This document shows positions 1 through 10,939 of a stretch of 64,000 nucleotides of DNA, piece by piece. The position numbers and the translations under genes were made by a program. Under the pieces are notes generated by a model, which was not told the origin of the DNA, ran no database searches, and saw only the letters and a program-made list of their open reading frames with translations. The DNA comes from Alitta virens (lineage: Eukaryota; Annelida; Polychaeta; Phyllodocida; Nereididae), in NCBI GenBank assembly GCA_932294295.1, contig OW028585.1, forward strand, positions 29,248,720-29,312,719. Direction: 5' to 3'. Numbering within the stretch: position 1 is the first letter of the stretch; each line of letters opens with the position of its first letter.

Positions 1-2793
1 CGACAATGTATACTGTTGAGTTCTCAAAATCAATGGTACCTGAATCACTTGTGACTGAGAATCTTTGAAGACAATGCTGCCATTATCAACTTGGTACCAG
101 GTTCCACTCCCACACAGGAGATAATCCGATACTCTGCGCAAGTGAGCTCTGATGATAGATGGATGCAAGCTAATCCACTGAGCTGGTATAACCGAGTTTC
201 CCAAGTGTTCAACAGCCTTTGAGTCTTTACTGATGCTAGACTCCACATTCAACGTAGAACTTTGCTGGTACTGAATACGTATCATACAATTTGAAATCAC
301 TTCATTTGCTTTCTTGCTGCTTGTTTCCTCAGCGATAGATCGCAATTTGTAAATGAGCGCTTCCTCCTGTTCTGCAACTATGCTCCTCAATGACGATAAT
401 CTGTATACTATAGGCGCATGCGCAGTTAGGTTGTGAAAGTGTACCCCATAGAAATTGGTTATTTTCTTTGGTGTACCCACCAATTTCCATAGTTTCATGG
501 CAAGAATAAACGTAAGGTTGGTAAATCGTAGTATGCTCCGTACATTTCTCTTGGCTTCAAGGCTGTAACCAATTTCACTTATTTCAACTAAAAGTTGCAT
601 AAGTTCATAAAACTGCAGATCAATGTTACTTTTAAGGCTACATATCCTAATAGCAAATCTCCTAGCATCACAAGCACGAATCTTTGGGCGATCTCCTCTG
701 CATAGCTGGTATAATTCAGTAATACAGACGCGAGACTCTGTTGACAGATGGTGCGGCACTTCATCCATCACATGTTCAAAAACGTTGAGAAAATCATGCA
801 TAAATTCCATATCAGGCACTTCGTAGAACTGACAAGAAATTTCGGACAAGTTTTGTTGTGGAGTATTCAACAGTAGAGCTGGCAGCCTTTGAACACCAAG
901 GAGCTCCTCCTTCAGCAGTTCCTGCAACTCAGCTTTGCTGACACTGTAATAAGAAGTTGCAGGGTACATATCTCTTGCATGTACATCGTTTAACATATCA
1001 TCTTTTGACAACTCTGAATACTTGTAAGTTTTCCCTGTTTCCCACAAAGAACCACGAAGTACAACTGCTTGGATGTGTTGAATGCTTTGATGCTGGCACT
1101 GAAAAGCATTCCCAAGATTCATATAGTGACAAGCCTTGGTACCACATGCACTCCTGTAGTTGCCTCCAATCTGCATGCCAGTTTCAAAGCAACGAGCAGG
1201 TGTATCGCCTGTGCAAAACCGGGGAATAACATTCATAAGGATTTCAGTACTGGGGATTTTAACTGGTTTTTGCAGACTCTTCAGATCTTCCAAACGGCAC
1301 TGAGAATACATTGACTGATCTTGTAAACTGGATCCAGATCTACCAAAAATATGCAAAATAGGTTTTTCAATCTCTCTCTGCTTGTCTTGATGTATTGCAG
1401 GGTCATATATAACGTTCACAGTGAACACAACATGCGGGTGACCATTAACATCACCATGGTCATGCCAAAACTTCAGAAAACATTGCCGAACCAATTTCTT
1501 GTAGTGATTTTTGGTTTCCTCCTCTGTCATACTTGGGTGGTACTCATTCAATAATTTTAATTTCCTTACCATCTCTTCAGTGTTCATTTTTTCTAGTTGC
1601 TCATCACTAACAGGTAAAAGAAAACCTTGATCCACTTGCCGCTTTAGTTCCACTTCGATTAAGTGCCGCAGAGGAATTTTGCGTCCAGCTACCTCTTCTT
1701 TGTCAAACACTGGGCCTTCCGATGATAATTTGATTTTGGTAAAAGTCTTCGGGGCAACAGACTCCCCCACCACAACTTTCCCATCTTTCTTCCAATTACT
1801 AAGCTCCTGCTTCAACATCCTAGCGGAGGGTTTATCTGAAACAGCTTGAAGCCTCTTCCTGTATCTACGAATTCGAGATGGTATGTCTCGGCCAGACACT
1901 GTCTTCTCTTGATTAAAAACTGTTGTATCGACCCCTTGGTCTGCTGCACATTTCTTCAAAATCTGACCTCCTTTAGCGGAGCTTTTCCCATCTGGGGAAC
2001 GCACATCAAACTTTCTTGCCATTTCCGACCAGTTTACATGACTGCCAGGTTGGGTGCCCTTCATATGATTGAGGAAATCCTGTTTTTCAAAGAGGTAACT
2101 CTCAATGTTGCCGACAGGGTTTCGCCTTTTAGCTACACCTGTGTTTTCTTTTTCCTGCCGTGCTGTGGCAATTTTGGCTGCATCTTGTCTGCTTATATAC
2201 TCGCCATCTAACCTTATCCGATCATAGCGTGAAAATGACAGATTGTTCCGCAGCACCACATCAAGTTCCTGTGATGGACTTGACTTCAGCTGTTGCTTGA
2301 ATTGCCTTTGCTCATCTGCCTTTACTTTTCTAGTAGTTTCCTTGACAACAGGGCTGTTCAAAATCTGCTCATTTGATATGCCACTTCCCACTGTAGACTG
2401 ACTAATAGATGAATTGGGCATCACACATTTTTGGCATCCTTTTGCAGAATGCTCATTCTGCTCGCTGTCATTCAGTGACTTCCAGTGTACGTAATTATAC
2501 GAACAAATGAAAGCAGTTTTTTCACCACGGTGATTGCCATTGAAATTCCCACATTTGTTAAAATATTCCTCATACCTAACAATATCTTTCCTGAAAGTGC
2601 TGTTGTAAGGTACTTCCAAACTGGATTCACCACCAATAATTGACATATATCTGCCATGCCTTTCCTTTGCGGTTAGTCTATCAGAAGTGTGGTACGCAGC
2701 ATCATTTTCACTCACTTTACCATCCAGTAACTCCTTGAATTTTACAAGTCTTGTAGTGCGTGCCACAAGAACTTTATAGTAATTACATGTCAT
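1..2793 (-). CDS. Large single-exon ORF of unknown family, open at the left edge (931 codons, no stop)
   Basis: On the minus strand an ATG at 2793 opens a frame that stays free of stops to base 1, where it leaves the window. An in-frame TAG lies 21 bases upstream of the ATG, so this start is well supported. The 931 residues visible include an N-terminal Cys cluster (GCQKC), a His-rich stretch FWHDHGDVNGHPHVVFTV near the middle, a Cys-containing segment FETGMQIGGNYRSACGTKAC, and a later helical part with HNLTAHAPIVYRLSSL. There is no intron in 2.8 kb, although neighbouring host genes have introns, which suits a mobile-element protein. It vaguely recalls multi-copy uncharacterised proteins of cnidarians and molluscs, but that is memory, not a search. 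I assign no function. The frame is certain, the identity is not. Confidence 0.85.
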   Translation of the reverse strand, partial: MTCNYYKVLVARTTRLVKFKELLDGKVSENDAAYHTSDRLTAKERHGRYMSIIGGESSLEVPYNSTFRKDIVRYEEYFNKCGNFNGNHRGEKTAFICSYNYVHWKSLNDSEQNEHSAKGCQKCVMPNSSISQSTVGSGISNEQILNSPVVKETTRKVKADEQRQFKQQLKSSPSQELDVVLRNNLSFSRYDRIRLDGEYISRQDAAKIATARQEKENTGVAKRRNPVGNIESYLFEKQDFLNHMKGTQPGSHVNWSEMARKFDVRSPDGKSSAKGGQILKKCAADQGVDTTVFNQEKTVSGRDIPSRIRRYRKRLQAVSDKPSARMLKQELSNWKKDGKVVVGESVAPKTFTKIKLSSEGPVFDKEEVAGRKIPLRHLIEVELKRQVDQGFLLPVSDEQLEKMNTEEMVRKLKLLNEYHPSMTEEETKNHYKKLVRQCFLKFWHDHGDVNGHPHVVFTVNVIYDPAIHQDKQREIEKPILHIFGRSGSSLQDQSMYSQCRLEDLKSLQKPVKIPSTEILMNVIPRFCTGDTPARCFETGMQIGGNYRSACGTKACHYMNLGNAFQCQHQSIQHIQAVVLRGSLWETGKTYKYSELSKDDMLNDVHARDMYPATSYYSVSKAELQELLKEELLGVQRLPALLLNTPQQNLSEISCQFYEVPDMEFMHDFLNVFEHVMDEVPHHLSTESRVCITELYQLCRGDRPKIRACDARRFAIRICSLKSNIDLQFYELMQLLVEISEIGYSLEAKRNVRSILRFTNLTFILAMKLWKLVGTPKKITNFYGVHFHNLTAHAPIVYRLSSLRSIVAEQEEALIYKLRSIAEETSSKKANEVISNCMIRIQYQQSSTLNVESSISKDSKAVEHLGNSVIPAQWISLHPSIIRAHLRRVSDYLLCGSGTWYQVDNGSIVFKDSQSQVIQVPLILRTQQYTLS

Positions 2794-3978
2794 GTTTGAT
2801 CCTATGTCAAGCTATGATTGAATGTCAACATCCTGTCAGCAGTGTAAATGACTCCATCAGCAGGTCAAGGCCTTGCAAAAGTTTTCAATTATATACGAGA
2901 TTTCTGTGAAAATGACATTTGTTTTAGCGATGCATGATGCAGGTACAATACAAATATTCCAGTAATAATTGGTGTCGGCCAGATGAATGGAATAAAATGT
3001 AAACATTGCCGCCTGCAGAATGACAGCTGTGACCTTTGACCTGCTGGTGTCCTTCACCTTGCTTGATCAGTAACAACTCACCTGACAAATTTCTATGACA
3101 ATTTTACATATAAAACCACCATGGCAAGTCACCATGTGTCGCCTTCTCATTCTTTGATCACTTACCAATCAATCTAGCCATCCTAAATGTTTTGAAGGAG
3201 CCACAAATGCATGGTAATCCAGAAATAAAACCATCACATGCACATCAAGCCACGCTAGGTACGCCATCTTGATCATCTTGAGCTCTCTGGGAAGGGTACT
3301 CTCCTAAAATGTTAAAGTAAAATCACTGTCAAGTTTTTTCTTACTTAATTTATTGGAGTAGATGAATAACAAATTTATGATTCAAAATACAGGCCATATT
3401 GATAGCTATTAATGCATAAATTGGCCAATAGTAAAGAAGATAGTACCTGAGTTGTCTTTACGAGGAAGTACTCCCCCTCCAACCAGTGCCAGTGACCCGG
3501 ATGTTCGCGTCAGCCGGCTAAAATTGCCTCGTAAACAAAAGGTTCACTGCGGTCGTGAGTGTCATCTAGACCATTAGCGATGTCTTAAAAATGTATGTAA
3601 TATACTAGAATTATGGAAATTTAGTGATTTTCAACATGTAGTAGGCGCATTTTGCAAATTGTGTCTCATATACTCACCATGACCATTATTCCTTCAGACA
3701 GATGCCATAAAAATTCCCGCCATGCACAAAATTCACAAAAAAAGTGAGTTGTATGTGAAAAGTGCAGATTGCGCCATTACAGTATTATTCTTCACTGCAT
3801 TCCGAGTGTAAAAAGATCAAAGGGCTTTAATAATTACTATAATATAGGTCTAGAATTTTATTGGAACCACAAATGTATGTCTTGTATATATATATGAACC
3901 CCCCCCCCCAAAGTCACGTGACCTGTGGAACATATATAGATTTAAATTTCCTGTGGGACATAAATGTGATTGACACTT
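2794..3978. other. Non-coding stretch without a recognisable gene
   Basis: AT-rich sequence between the large left ORF and the Ty3/gypsy remnant. Short open frames here lack any recognisable motif or splice context. A run of C lies at about 3,899-3,909. The 3' LTR of the neighbouring retroelement should fall in this stretch, but I could not match it to a 5' copy. Confidence 0.5.
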
Positions 3979-5036
3979 TTAATTAAAAGAGATATGAAGG
4001 ATCAATATAGAAAGTAAAACAAGTTCTATGCCTACACCCTCCCTCACAGGGCCTGCAGGGCCCTGAGACTGCATTAACCAACATGAGCACTGTGGGTCCC
4101 ACCTCGTGGTCAGGGACAGGGGCTCAGGTGCCTTAATTACCACAGTGTCTCCTGCCTGGTAATGGCCAGTGTTCGCTTGTCGCAGCAGACGCTCCCTGTT
4201 GTGGTGCCTTGATTGCTGAGTGGCCTGTATCGCTGTCCTTAAGGCATCAGTGATGTTTTGCAGGCGAGGATCCAGCTGCAGGTCCTCCTGCAGCAAGTTT
4301 GAGATGGGTATTCTGGCGCGTCTGCCATGATGGAGGAAGAAGGGCGTGTGACCAGTGACATCCGATACCGCGTTGTTGTAGGCAAGCAGAGCTGGGCCGA
4401 GTTGATCCTCCCAGGAATCTCTGGTGTTGTTGATCAGCCGTGAGATGATCTGCTTGAACGTTCCGTTGAACCGCTCACACTTGCCATTCGCTTGCGGGTT
4501 GTAACTGGTGGTTAGTCTGTGGTCAATGGCCACCCCTCCAAGTAGGAGCGAATAGCATTCGCGCCGAATTCCAATCCCTGATCCGTGATGATGACATCCG
4601 GGTAACCGTGTCGGGGGAATATGTGGCGTGTAAACTGCTTCCACACTTCATAACTCGTCTTGGACGGGAGTGGGTATGCCTCTGCCCAACCAGTGCAGTG
4701 GTCTATCAGGGTCATAATGTAAATGTTGCCTGCTGGTGACTTTACGAGAGGTCCAATGAGGTCGACAGCCATGATCTGTGCGGGGGAGGTGGCGATAGGC
4801 ATCTCTCCCATTGGGGCCCTGGGCTTGTACTTCGAGTGGGCTATGCAAGTCGTGCACTTGGAGATGAAGGTCCTGATGGCAGGGCGCTGCTGGGGAGGGA
4901 TCACCAGACGAGGGTGGTCAGGGGCGTAATTGTAGGGCCTCTTGAGGGAGTACAGCAGGCCATTAATGATTTTAAAGTCACTTTCTTTGTCATGGTGCTC
5001 TGTCCACTCCGTCGTGATGCGTTGCTGCTGTGCCAC
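3979..5036 (-). pseudogene. Integrase of the Ty3/gypsy remnant, frameshifted
   Basis: 5036-4512 gives the second half of the zinc-binding region (CTTCIAH) and the first part of the DDE core, with AVDLIGPL and ITDQGLEF holding the two aspartates. The frame changes near 4,545, and 4,545-3,979 gives the glutamate in GKCERFNGTFKQ and a C-terminal part with GDTVVIKAPEP. The His pair of the zinc domain is missing. The enzyme would join element DNA to host DNA, but this copy is broken. Confidence 0.85.
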
Positions 5037-5054
5037 AACATGAAGATGCAGGCC

Positions 5055-5637
5055 TTAGATATCTGCGGCCTCGTCATCGGGGGGCAGAGGCGGCAGGTGG
5101 TCCCCAATGTGCCAGTAATCAGCATCAAAGGTATTGATGGCCTCATGTTGCTTGATACGTGAGAGCATATCCGCTCTTATGTTTAATTTACCCTTATGGT
5201 ATTCAACTTTACAGTTGTATTCCGCCAGCAGGACTGACCAGCGTTGAATTTTGGTGTTGTTCATGTCCTTAGTAAATAAACAGGATGGCACCAATCACGT
5301 AGTCGCATGCGATGTCACGGATGAGCAGGATGGGGTACGCAACCTTCTTTGTGATTTTATTCAGACTGGTATAGTCGACACAAAAACGTGGTCCGTCTGA
5401 CGTATTCTTTTTGTCCACAAGGACCACTGGTGAAGCCCATGGAGATGAGGACGGCGTGATGATGCCCTGTGCTAGGAGGTCATCCAGCTTGGCGTCGAGG
5501 GTGGCATGCTTCTTCAAGGGCAACCGATAGGGGCGGCGCTTAATGGGCGCCCCATCAGTATGAATCCGGACCAAGATGTCAGGGTGGCAACCCAAGTTCT
5601 CTCCCTTTGCTGCAAACAGGTCTGTTTGCTGGGTCAC
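5055..5637 (-). pseudogene. Reverse transcriptase/RNase H, palm domain deleted
   Basis: 5637-5330 encodes the fingers of a Ty3/gypsy reverse transcriptase (IKRRPYRLPLKK, GIITPSSSPWASPVVLVDKK, RFCVDYTSLN). It then jumps straight to CDYVIGAIL, which belongs to RNase H. The intervening palm with its YxDD catalytic motif is absent. From 5294 another frame gives the RNase H end: RWSVLLAEYNCKVEYHKGK and a following ADMLSR. The deletion makes the polymerase inactive. The remaining motifs are clear enough to be sure of the family. Confidence 0.85.
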
Positions 5638-5689
5638 GCATTGGCCAATAAAAGTGTCCTCTATAATGGGAGGCTTGTCCCCAAGGGAG

Positions 5690-5900
5690 TTAATGGCGAT
5701 TGGTTGGCAAGCTGGCAGTAATGGCAGAGATACGCCCCTGCAGGCAGGTCAGCGTTCCTGCATCGTAATCTATCATGGCGTGCTCCTGTCGCAAGACGTC
5801 ACGCCCAATGATGAGTGGATGCCCTATGTTGTTCACAACAATAACTGGGATGGTGCCCAGCTCAGCTCCATGCGCTCCTTGTTTCTCACTATAATGCCCT
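5690..5900 (-). pseudogene. Aspartic protease tail of the Ty3/gypsy remnant
   Basis: The minus-strand frame reads IIGRDVLRQEHAMIDYD, matching the C-terminal part of retroviral-type aspartic proteases, where a hydrophobic-hydrophobic-G-R/x-D/N element follows the flap. The catalytic D-[ST]-G is not found intact. This frame differs from gag, so it needs a frame change to be reached. It abuts the reverse transcriptase fragment below. Confidence 0.5.
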
Positions 5901-5948
5901 CGTCCAGGGCCATGCGCAGACGATATTCGTCTGCCTCGTAATTGGAGA

Positions 5949-6683
5949 CTAGGGCCATGCACCAGCGAAATCCTCTGGCCGGCCTTCTTTGATGAGGCGT
6001 TCCACCACAATTCGATCTCTCAGGCCTCGCATATATGAGCGCAGCAGGAGCCTGGTCTGGTCAATGTTGCGAGCATTTCCTGGGGCACCCAAGGAGGTCA
6101 TCGCCGCCTGGGGGGGGGGGGGGGGGTAAGCAAGGTCAGCCATCTCCCTGTAGCGGCGGCCATAGGACGCTGACGTTTCGTATGCCCCCTGCTTAACCTT
6201 CTCCAGCTCATGCCACAGGCGGTCTTCCTCATGGGGGGACAAAAATGCCAGCTGTAGGTGGGCACGCAGTGCTGTCCATTCCACTGTTCTGCGATCTGGC
6301 TGTAGGTTTAGAAAGTGCTCTAATTCCCTTCGGAGAGCACCCTGTGCTGAGTGAGCTGCAATGTATGAATACGGGATCGTTAGGTCCACTTCTTGCAGCC
6401 ACGCACGCAGTGCTCCCGGGTTGGTGCCATCACACGGGGGAACACGTTTCGCGAGATTATCAGCGGCCACTTGATCACTGTGCAGCTAATGACGTCGCTC
6501 TCTGTTTCGGTACTCATCCCTGGCGTCGTCTCTGCCTTGAAGTCCCTCCTGTCTATTCTGATGCATCATTTCAGCGAAATGCTGTACATACGCAGGAGCA
6601 GTGTCCTCCTCGGCTGGCGCTTGAGACCGCACGATGCCGTCAAAGCTGTGTTCGGACTCCAGAGTCTGGATTGGAGGAGTCAT
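5949..6683 (-). pseudogene. gag of the Ty3/gypsy remnant, with one in-frame stop
   Basis: Two open pieces in the same frame (6683-6486 and 6470-5949) are separated by one TAG codon at 6,488-6,486. Together they give a gag-like capsid precursor: a charged N-terminus, then the helical stretch ALRAWLQEVDLTIP and LWHELEKVKQGAYETSASY, typical of retrotransposon gag capsid domains. A 15-base run of G in the plus strand near 6,112-6,126 encodes a proline run and is a likely slippage site. The nucleocapsid zinc knuckle expected downstream is not seen. Confidence 0.7.
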
Positions 6684-6902
6684 CTTTGCCGTTCGTCGAG
6701 TGATAGAGGGATGCTGTGTCGGGCCGGTGGAGGGTGAGTTAGAGCACAGATGCCTTCCTAGCTCAAAAATATCTGAGCCTCAAGCACATGTCAATATGAG
6801 CTTGGCTGTTCTTGCAGTTGCAAGTGTTGACATCACTTAGCAGTGAAGGGCTTGTCTTTCTCTCCTTCCTGTGGCATAAGTGTGTTGTCTGTCCTGGTCT
6901 AT

Positions 6903-6922
6903 GATCACGTCGGGGTCACCAA
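6903..6922 (-). other. Candidate primer binding site of the Ty3/gypsy element
   Basis: Read on the minus strand, this site is TTGGTGACCCCGACGTGATC and follows TTTACA, as expected where a 5' LTR ending in CA meets the primer binding site. The TGGTGACCCCGACG core is the kind of sequence that follows the 5' LTR in many gypsy-type elements. It lies about 220 bases upstream of the gag frame. The tRNA identity was not tested. Confidence 0.5.
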
Positions 6923-6929
6923 TGTAAAT

Positions 6930-8500
6930 ATCAGTCTCTTTTTGTCAGCTGAGGAAGCAAAACTACTTTTTGTGTTACTACTTGTGCTTACTGCACTTTG
7001 GAACTCTACACACATTGGAACTGGAAGAACTTGTCTTGTTTTATGCTGAGAGGATGACTCAGTTGAAAGTCTACATTGTCAAGTCACTCTGACTTTATGC
7101 TGCTTGCTTTGAGTTAAGCAACTTGGACTTGCAATGCCATTAACTGGAGTCTTAATGGATGGACTTTTACAATGGGATTAATTTTGAAGCTAAGCGGGTA
7201 TGCGAATAGCGATGTTACATCAAAATCTTCAAGGCATGTGTACAGGGGGGTTACACTTGTGTAAAAAACATAACTCAACTTGATTTTTGTTTTTCTGAGG
7301 TCTCTCCATATTTTCCGGGGGTTAGACTTAACATTCATGATTACCACCCTCCCCTACCATTAGAGATGAGCAGTTCTTTTTTTATATAGACAAAGGTATT
7401 ATTTGCACTATACTAGAAGAAGCTTGTATAATCTAGGGTGCATATTTTATGTAGTTGGTTTTGGTTTAAAGCTGTCTCTTTGTTTTTTATTTATTTTTTT
7501 TATTTTTTTACAATATTAATTATCAAGATCGATGATAAACCAAGTTGTTATCAAAGACCAGCAGTCTAAAAGACAAGCTATGCATTTACAAATTTCCATA
7601 AGTGGTAATGTTCATGGTAGCATTGTTTAACCATGTATGACTGAGCAATTGCAATGGACCAGGTGTAGCTGAGCTGTGGAATCCCCTGTCACGTACCTGT
7701 CATATTCAACTGCAATTCATGAATCATTGAGTTCACACTTCATGCTAACCCTAGTAATAGGGTATCAGTTTAATAATTATCAGACAAGTAAATAACCATC
7801 AGAATTAACATGTAGATAACCATGAAATATGTATTGCCTTGGAAATTGAATTTGAATTTCCATACAAAATGGCTTAAAAATATTTTTATCATAAACAATT
7901 ATCAATTTCTTCGCTTATGCATAATATCTATAGTGATAGAACATTTTGTGTGAGTTGTCTCACCTTTTTTTTTAACTACATAATCTTTTAATAGCAATAT
8001 TGTGACAAATATGGGTACAGCGTCTAATCAATTCTTTAAAAACATTCGATATTATTAAAACTGCTGTGAATGCTTTAGTAACACCTCATCTGGACTATGA
8101 AAATACTCTAATACTTAAGAAAATTACAAGTAAAACTTGGCAGCACGATTGAATAATGGTTTTGAGAGGAAATTATCTAGTCAGAACCGCCTATGAACAA
8201 TAAGCTTCTTTAATCCAAGCACCAGCGCTATACAAATTTTATTTATTATTATGTATTTAACTCTAATATCAGTATGCTGTATATGTTTACACAAGGGATT
8301 AGTGACATACCCCTGCTGTGAGGTCAATCCCATCCCAATTGTGATTCACATATAGTATACTAGTATCACAAATTAACCCTAGATGGCAGTAGCTGTACTG
8401 TGTGTAAAAGATATTCTAAAGTGAAAGCGAACGAGTGACTCAGAGATAGTCTGAAGTTGAGGAAGTATTGACTGAAACTTCTTTACTTAAAAAGTAGTTA
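6930..8500. other. Intergenic, probably including the 5' LTR of the gypsy remnant
   Basis: The first few hundred bases should contain the 5' LTR of the Ty3/gypsy element (minus strand). I see no other gene. The stretch from about 7,400 is strongly AT-rich with T/A runs. Confidence 0.4.
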
Positions 8501-8509
8501 TACTCTATT

Positions 8510-8806
8510 TTGGTTTATGCAGAATCTATAGATACTTCACTAATTAAACCCTATCTACTAACAAATCTAAATAGGAAGGCATATAATAAGATTGCCAGAT
8601 TCAGAACCAGCTCACACAGTCTTTGTATCGAAACTGGCAGACAAGAAAACCCCAAGGTTCCTGCAGAGGACAGACTCTGCATTAAATGTAACGTAAATGA
8701 AGTAGAAGACAAAATACACTGTATTTTACCATGTTCCAGGAATTCATTATTTAGACAGAACTTAAATGAAATAGCCAGGAAATATATTGATAACTACATA
8801 AGATAG
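8510..8806 (+). pseudogene. C-terminal fragment of a non-LTR retrotransposon
   Basis: The frame reads ARFRTSSHSLCIETGR, then RLCIKCNVNEVEDKIHCIL, and CSRNSLFRQNL. A short R-x-[RK]-x-[GS]-S-H motif, an E-x-GR motif and a C-x2-C-x(~6)-E-D-x-x-H-x(3)-C zinc knuckle form the tail found after the reverse transcriptase in several LINE families. No reverse transcriptase core precedes it. It reads as a 5'-truncated LINE copy. A run of C lies downstream at 9,305-9,319. Confidence 0.65.
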
Positions 8807-9423
8807 GAAAATTTACAGGAATAATGACTTCTAAGGAGCCAGCTAAGTTTGCAATCATCCCTCTCCCAGGGTTGCACAGTCAAATCCTGAATTTTCAAAT
8901 CATTAAAAAGTGCCCTTAATAACAGTTCAGAACGAATCTGTCAGAATAAATGTGTTAGCACATAAACCTGTATTGTAAAATGTATATACCTATGTTACTA
9001 CTGTATGTGATGTGATATTTGTTGAAGAGCTTGTTTTATATCTACTTACATCTACTTATATATGTATAAGATGTGTATGTAAAACAATACGATATAGAAC
9101 ATAGAATTGCTGATATGATGTTAACTATGTAAATAACTTTCACTTGGTGACTGGAACCATTGCTCAACTTTTATTCTTATTTTTTCCTTTTAATATAATA
9201 TTTTAATGTACAGAATACTCATGTTTTGCGAAATTTTCTGTTGAATTTTAATGTATTCATGTTTGCCGAATATAATATTATATTGCAGTACATTTCTTAT
9301 TTTGCCCCCCCCCCCCCCATTAATATGCTCAGAGGTCTATTTTATACTTCAGCCAATTTGAAAAAAAATAGTATTACCAAAGGTTTATCATTTTAATTAG
9401 ATTTTTTTCTGTTTCCTTTTCAG

Positions 9424-10733
9424 GGAATACAGTGTTGATTTTTCTTCTCTTCAAATTCTTCTCCATTTTTGATTTGAAACCAGTGCCAAGGCGCCAGCCT
9501 GGATTTGCTGACAACAACCTGAATTTCAACATTTCTGATTTTGTTGCTGTGGCAACTGCCAGATCTGTTAACAATACTATTTTTGTTGTGTCTGTGGATA
9601 CCAGTTTTACTAAACTTGCAGTGAACTTGAATGCCACTCTTTTTAAAAAGTACAACATCAAAAACTATGTTTTTGCATCTACTGGGTACTTGGGCTGTAT
9701 GGTTTTAAGAGAGAATGGCATATTTTGTTACTGGTTGTATGACGATGTCACTGGAAATAGCCAATACAAAAGCTTTTCATGGCCTGAATTCTTGAAGAAA
9801 GGATGGATAAAGACTGAATTGACCTACATTCTTCTCAGGGCTGGACTGGACGTGGTCATGGTGGATTCAGACATAAGTTTTCTCCAAGATCCAAGGCCTT
9901 ACTTACATTGTGATTCGTGTGACATAATCATAAGCACTGAAAATAATGCATCTATTCTCAATATTGGATTTTACTACATAAAATCCAACTCTAGGACGAT
10001 TCTGATGCAGCAAAAATGTATGCAGACTGGCCATTCCTCGGGTAGGAAGCTAACCTGGGACCAGAAGGTCTTCAATAGTATTGTGTCCGTTTTAAGTCTG
10101 AAGGTGGTTCGTCTTTCTGAGTTAGTATTCACAGATGGACTGAAATTTCTTATGAAAGCCCAGTTCAACACACCGTGTCCAGGGTGTGTGATGGTCCATG
10201 CCACATACCTAAAAACTCCATATCAAAAGTCATATGCATTCAAAGAGAATTTGTTGTGGAAAGCCAATATGGATGGATACTACACAAGTACAACCACAAG
10301 ATACATGATGTATGAAAACCCTAAATCAGCATCCACTGTCAAGCAGAAACAAGCTTTGCTAGTTGCTTTAGCCATAGGCAAGGTTTTGAAAAGAGTGGTC
10401 ATCTTGCCCAAATTCACTTGCCACAAAATCAACAACCTCTTGGAAACGTATTCTTGTAATCTCCACCATTCCCTTGGCTTGGGTTTCATCGAACCAAAAT
10501 ATCACAACAAGTTCAGGGAAAATAGTTTCTTGCTTAACCCTATGGTTCCCAAGGAAGTTTTATCATCAATTTCCCCAGTGATGCATGTAAATATCAAGAA
10601 AGACGTATGGACCAGGTCTTCTGATGACATTCTGTTAAATGACGAAAGTTATGGGAGTTTCCTCATTTCAGGATTACAGGACTGTATTTCACAGAATTAC
10701 ACAATACTTAAATTTCAAAACTTCATTGTATAA
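9424..10733 (+). CDS. Terminal exon of a nucleotide-diphospho-sugar transferase (glycosyltransferase)
   Basis: A pyrimidine-rich tract ending in CAG at 9,421-9,423 is a strong 3' splice site, after which a frame is open for about 435 codons to a TAA at 10,731-10,733. The exon starts with a hydrophobic stretch (VLIFLLFKFFSIF) that fits part of a signal anchor. The catalytic domain resembles the nucleotide-diphospho-sugar transferase family: VVMVDSDISFLQDPRPYL holds the metal-binding DSD, followed by LNIGFYYIKS, a TWDQKVFN element and VMVHATY. Members act in the Golgi lumen, moving a sugar from a nucleotide-sugar to an acceptor. Several N-x-T/S sites fit a lumenal protein. Earlier exons were not found. 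The substrate is unknown. Confidence 0.85.
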
Positions 10734-10896
10734 CAAATTATATTTTCCTCATCCCACAAAACTCTCTGTTGGGCGACACACCCATCCACCATTGTTAATC
10801 TCGGTCATCTGTGTAGTTTTGGGCTGTGAAAAAAAGCGCCGTCTCTGTTACAATTTGTCTAAAAGATCAGGGACGACTGTGCTTTGTTCTTCAATC

Positions 10897-10902
10897 AATA
10901 AA
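10897..10902 (+). terminator. Polyadenylation signal for the glycosyltransferase
   Basis: An AATAAA lies 164 bases after the stop codon, at a usual distance for a 3' end. Confidence 0.6.
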
Positions 10903-10939
10903 AGTTTAAATTTTTTAAATCAGACAAAAACTGACTGAG

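Larger units (their letters stand above)
3979..6922 (-). mobile_element. Degenerate Ty3/gypsy LTR retrotransposon
   Basis: Minus-strand order is primer binding site, gag, protease fragment, reverse transcriptase fingers, RNase H tail, integrase, as in Ty3/gypsy (Metaviridae). It carries a stop in gag, frame changes, and a large internal deletion in pol that removes the reverse transcriptase palm. It cannot encode its own movement. Base composition is more GC-rich than the flanks. LTRs could not be paired by eye: the 5' LTR should lie just above 6,922 and the 3' LTR just below about 4,050. A G-rich tract followed by TG at about 4,040 could be the polypurine tract and LTR start. Confidence 0.85.

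Noticed and set aside
4723..6737. Plus-strand frames across the Ty3/gypsy remnant
   Set aside because: Antisense shadows of gag and pol; no motifs.
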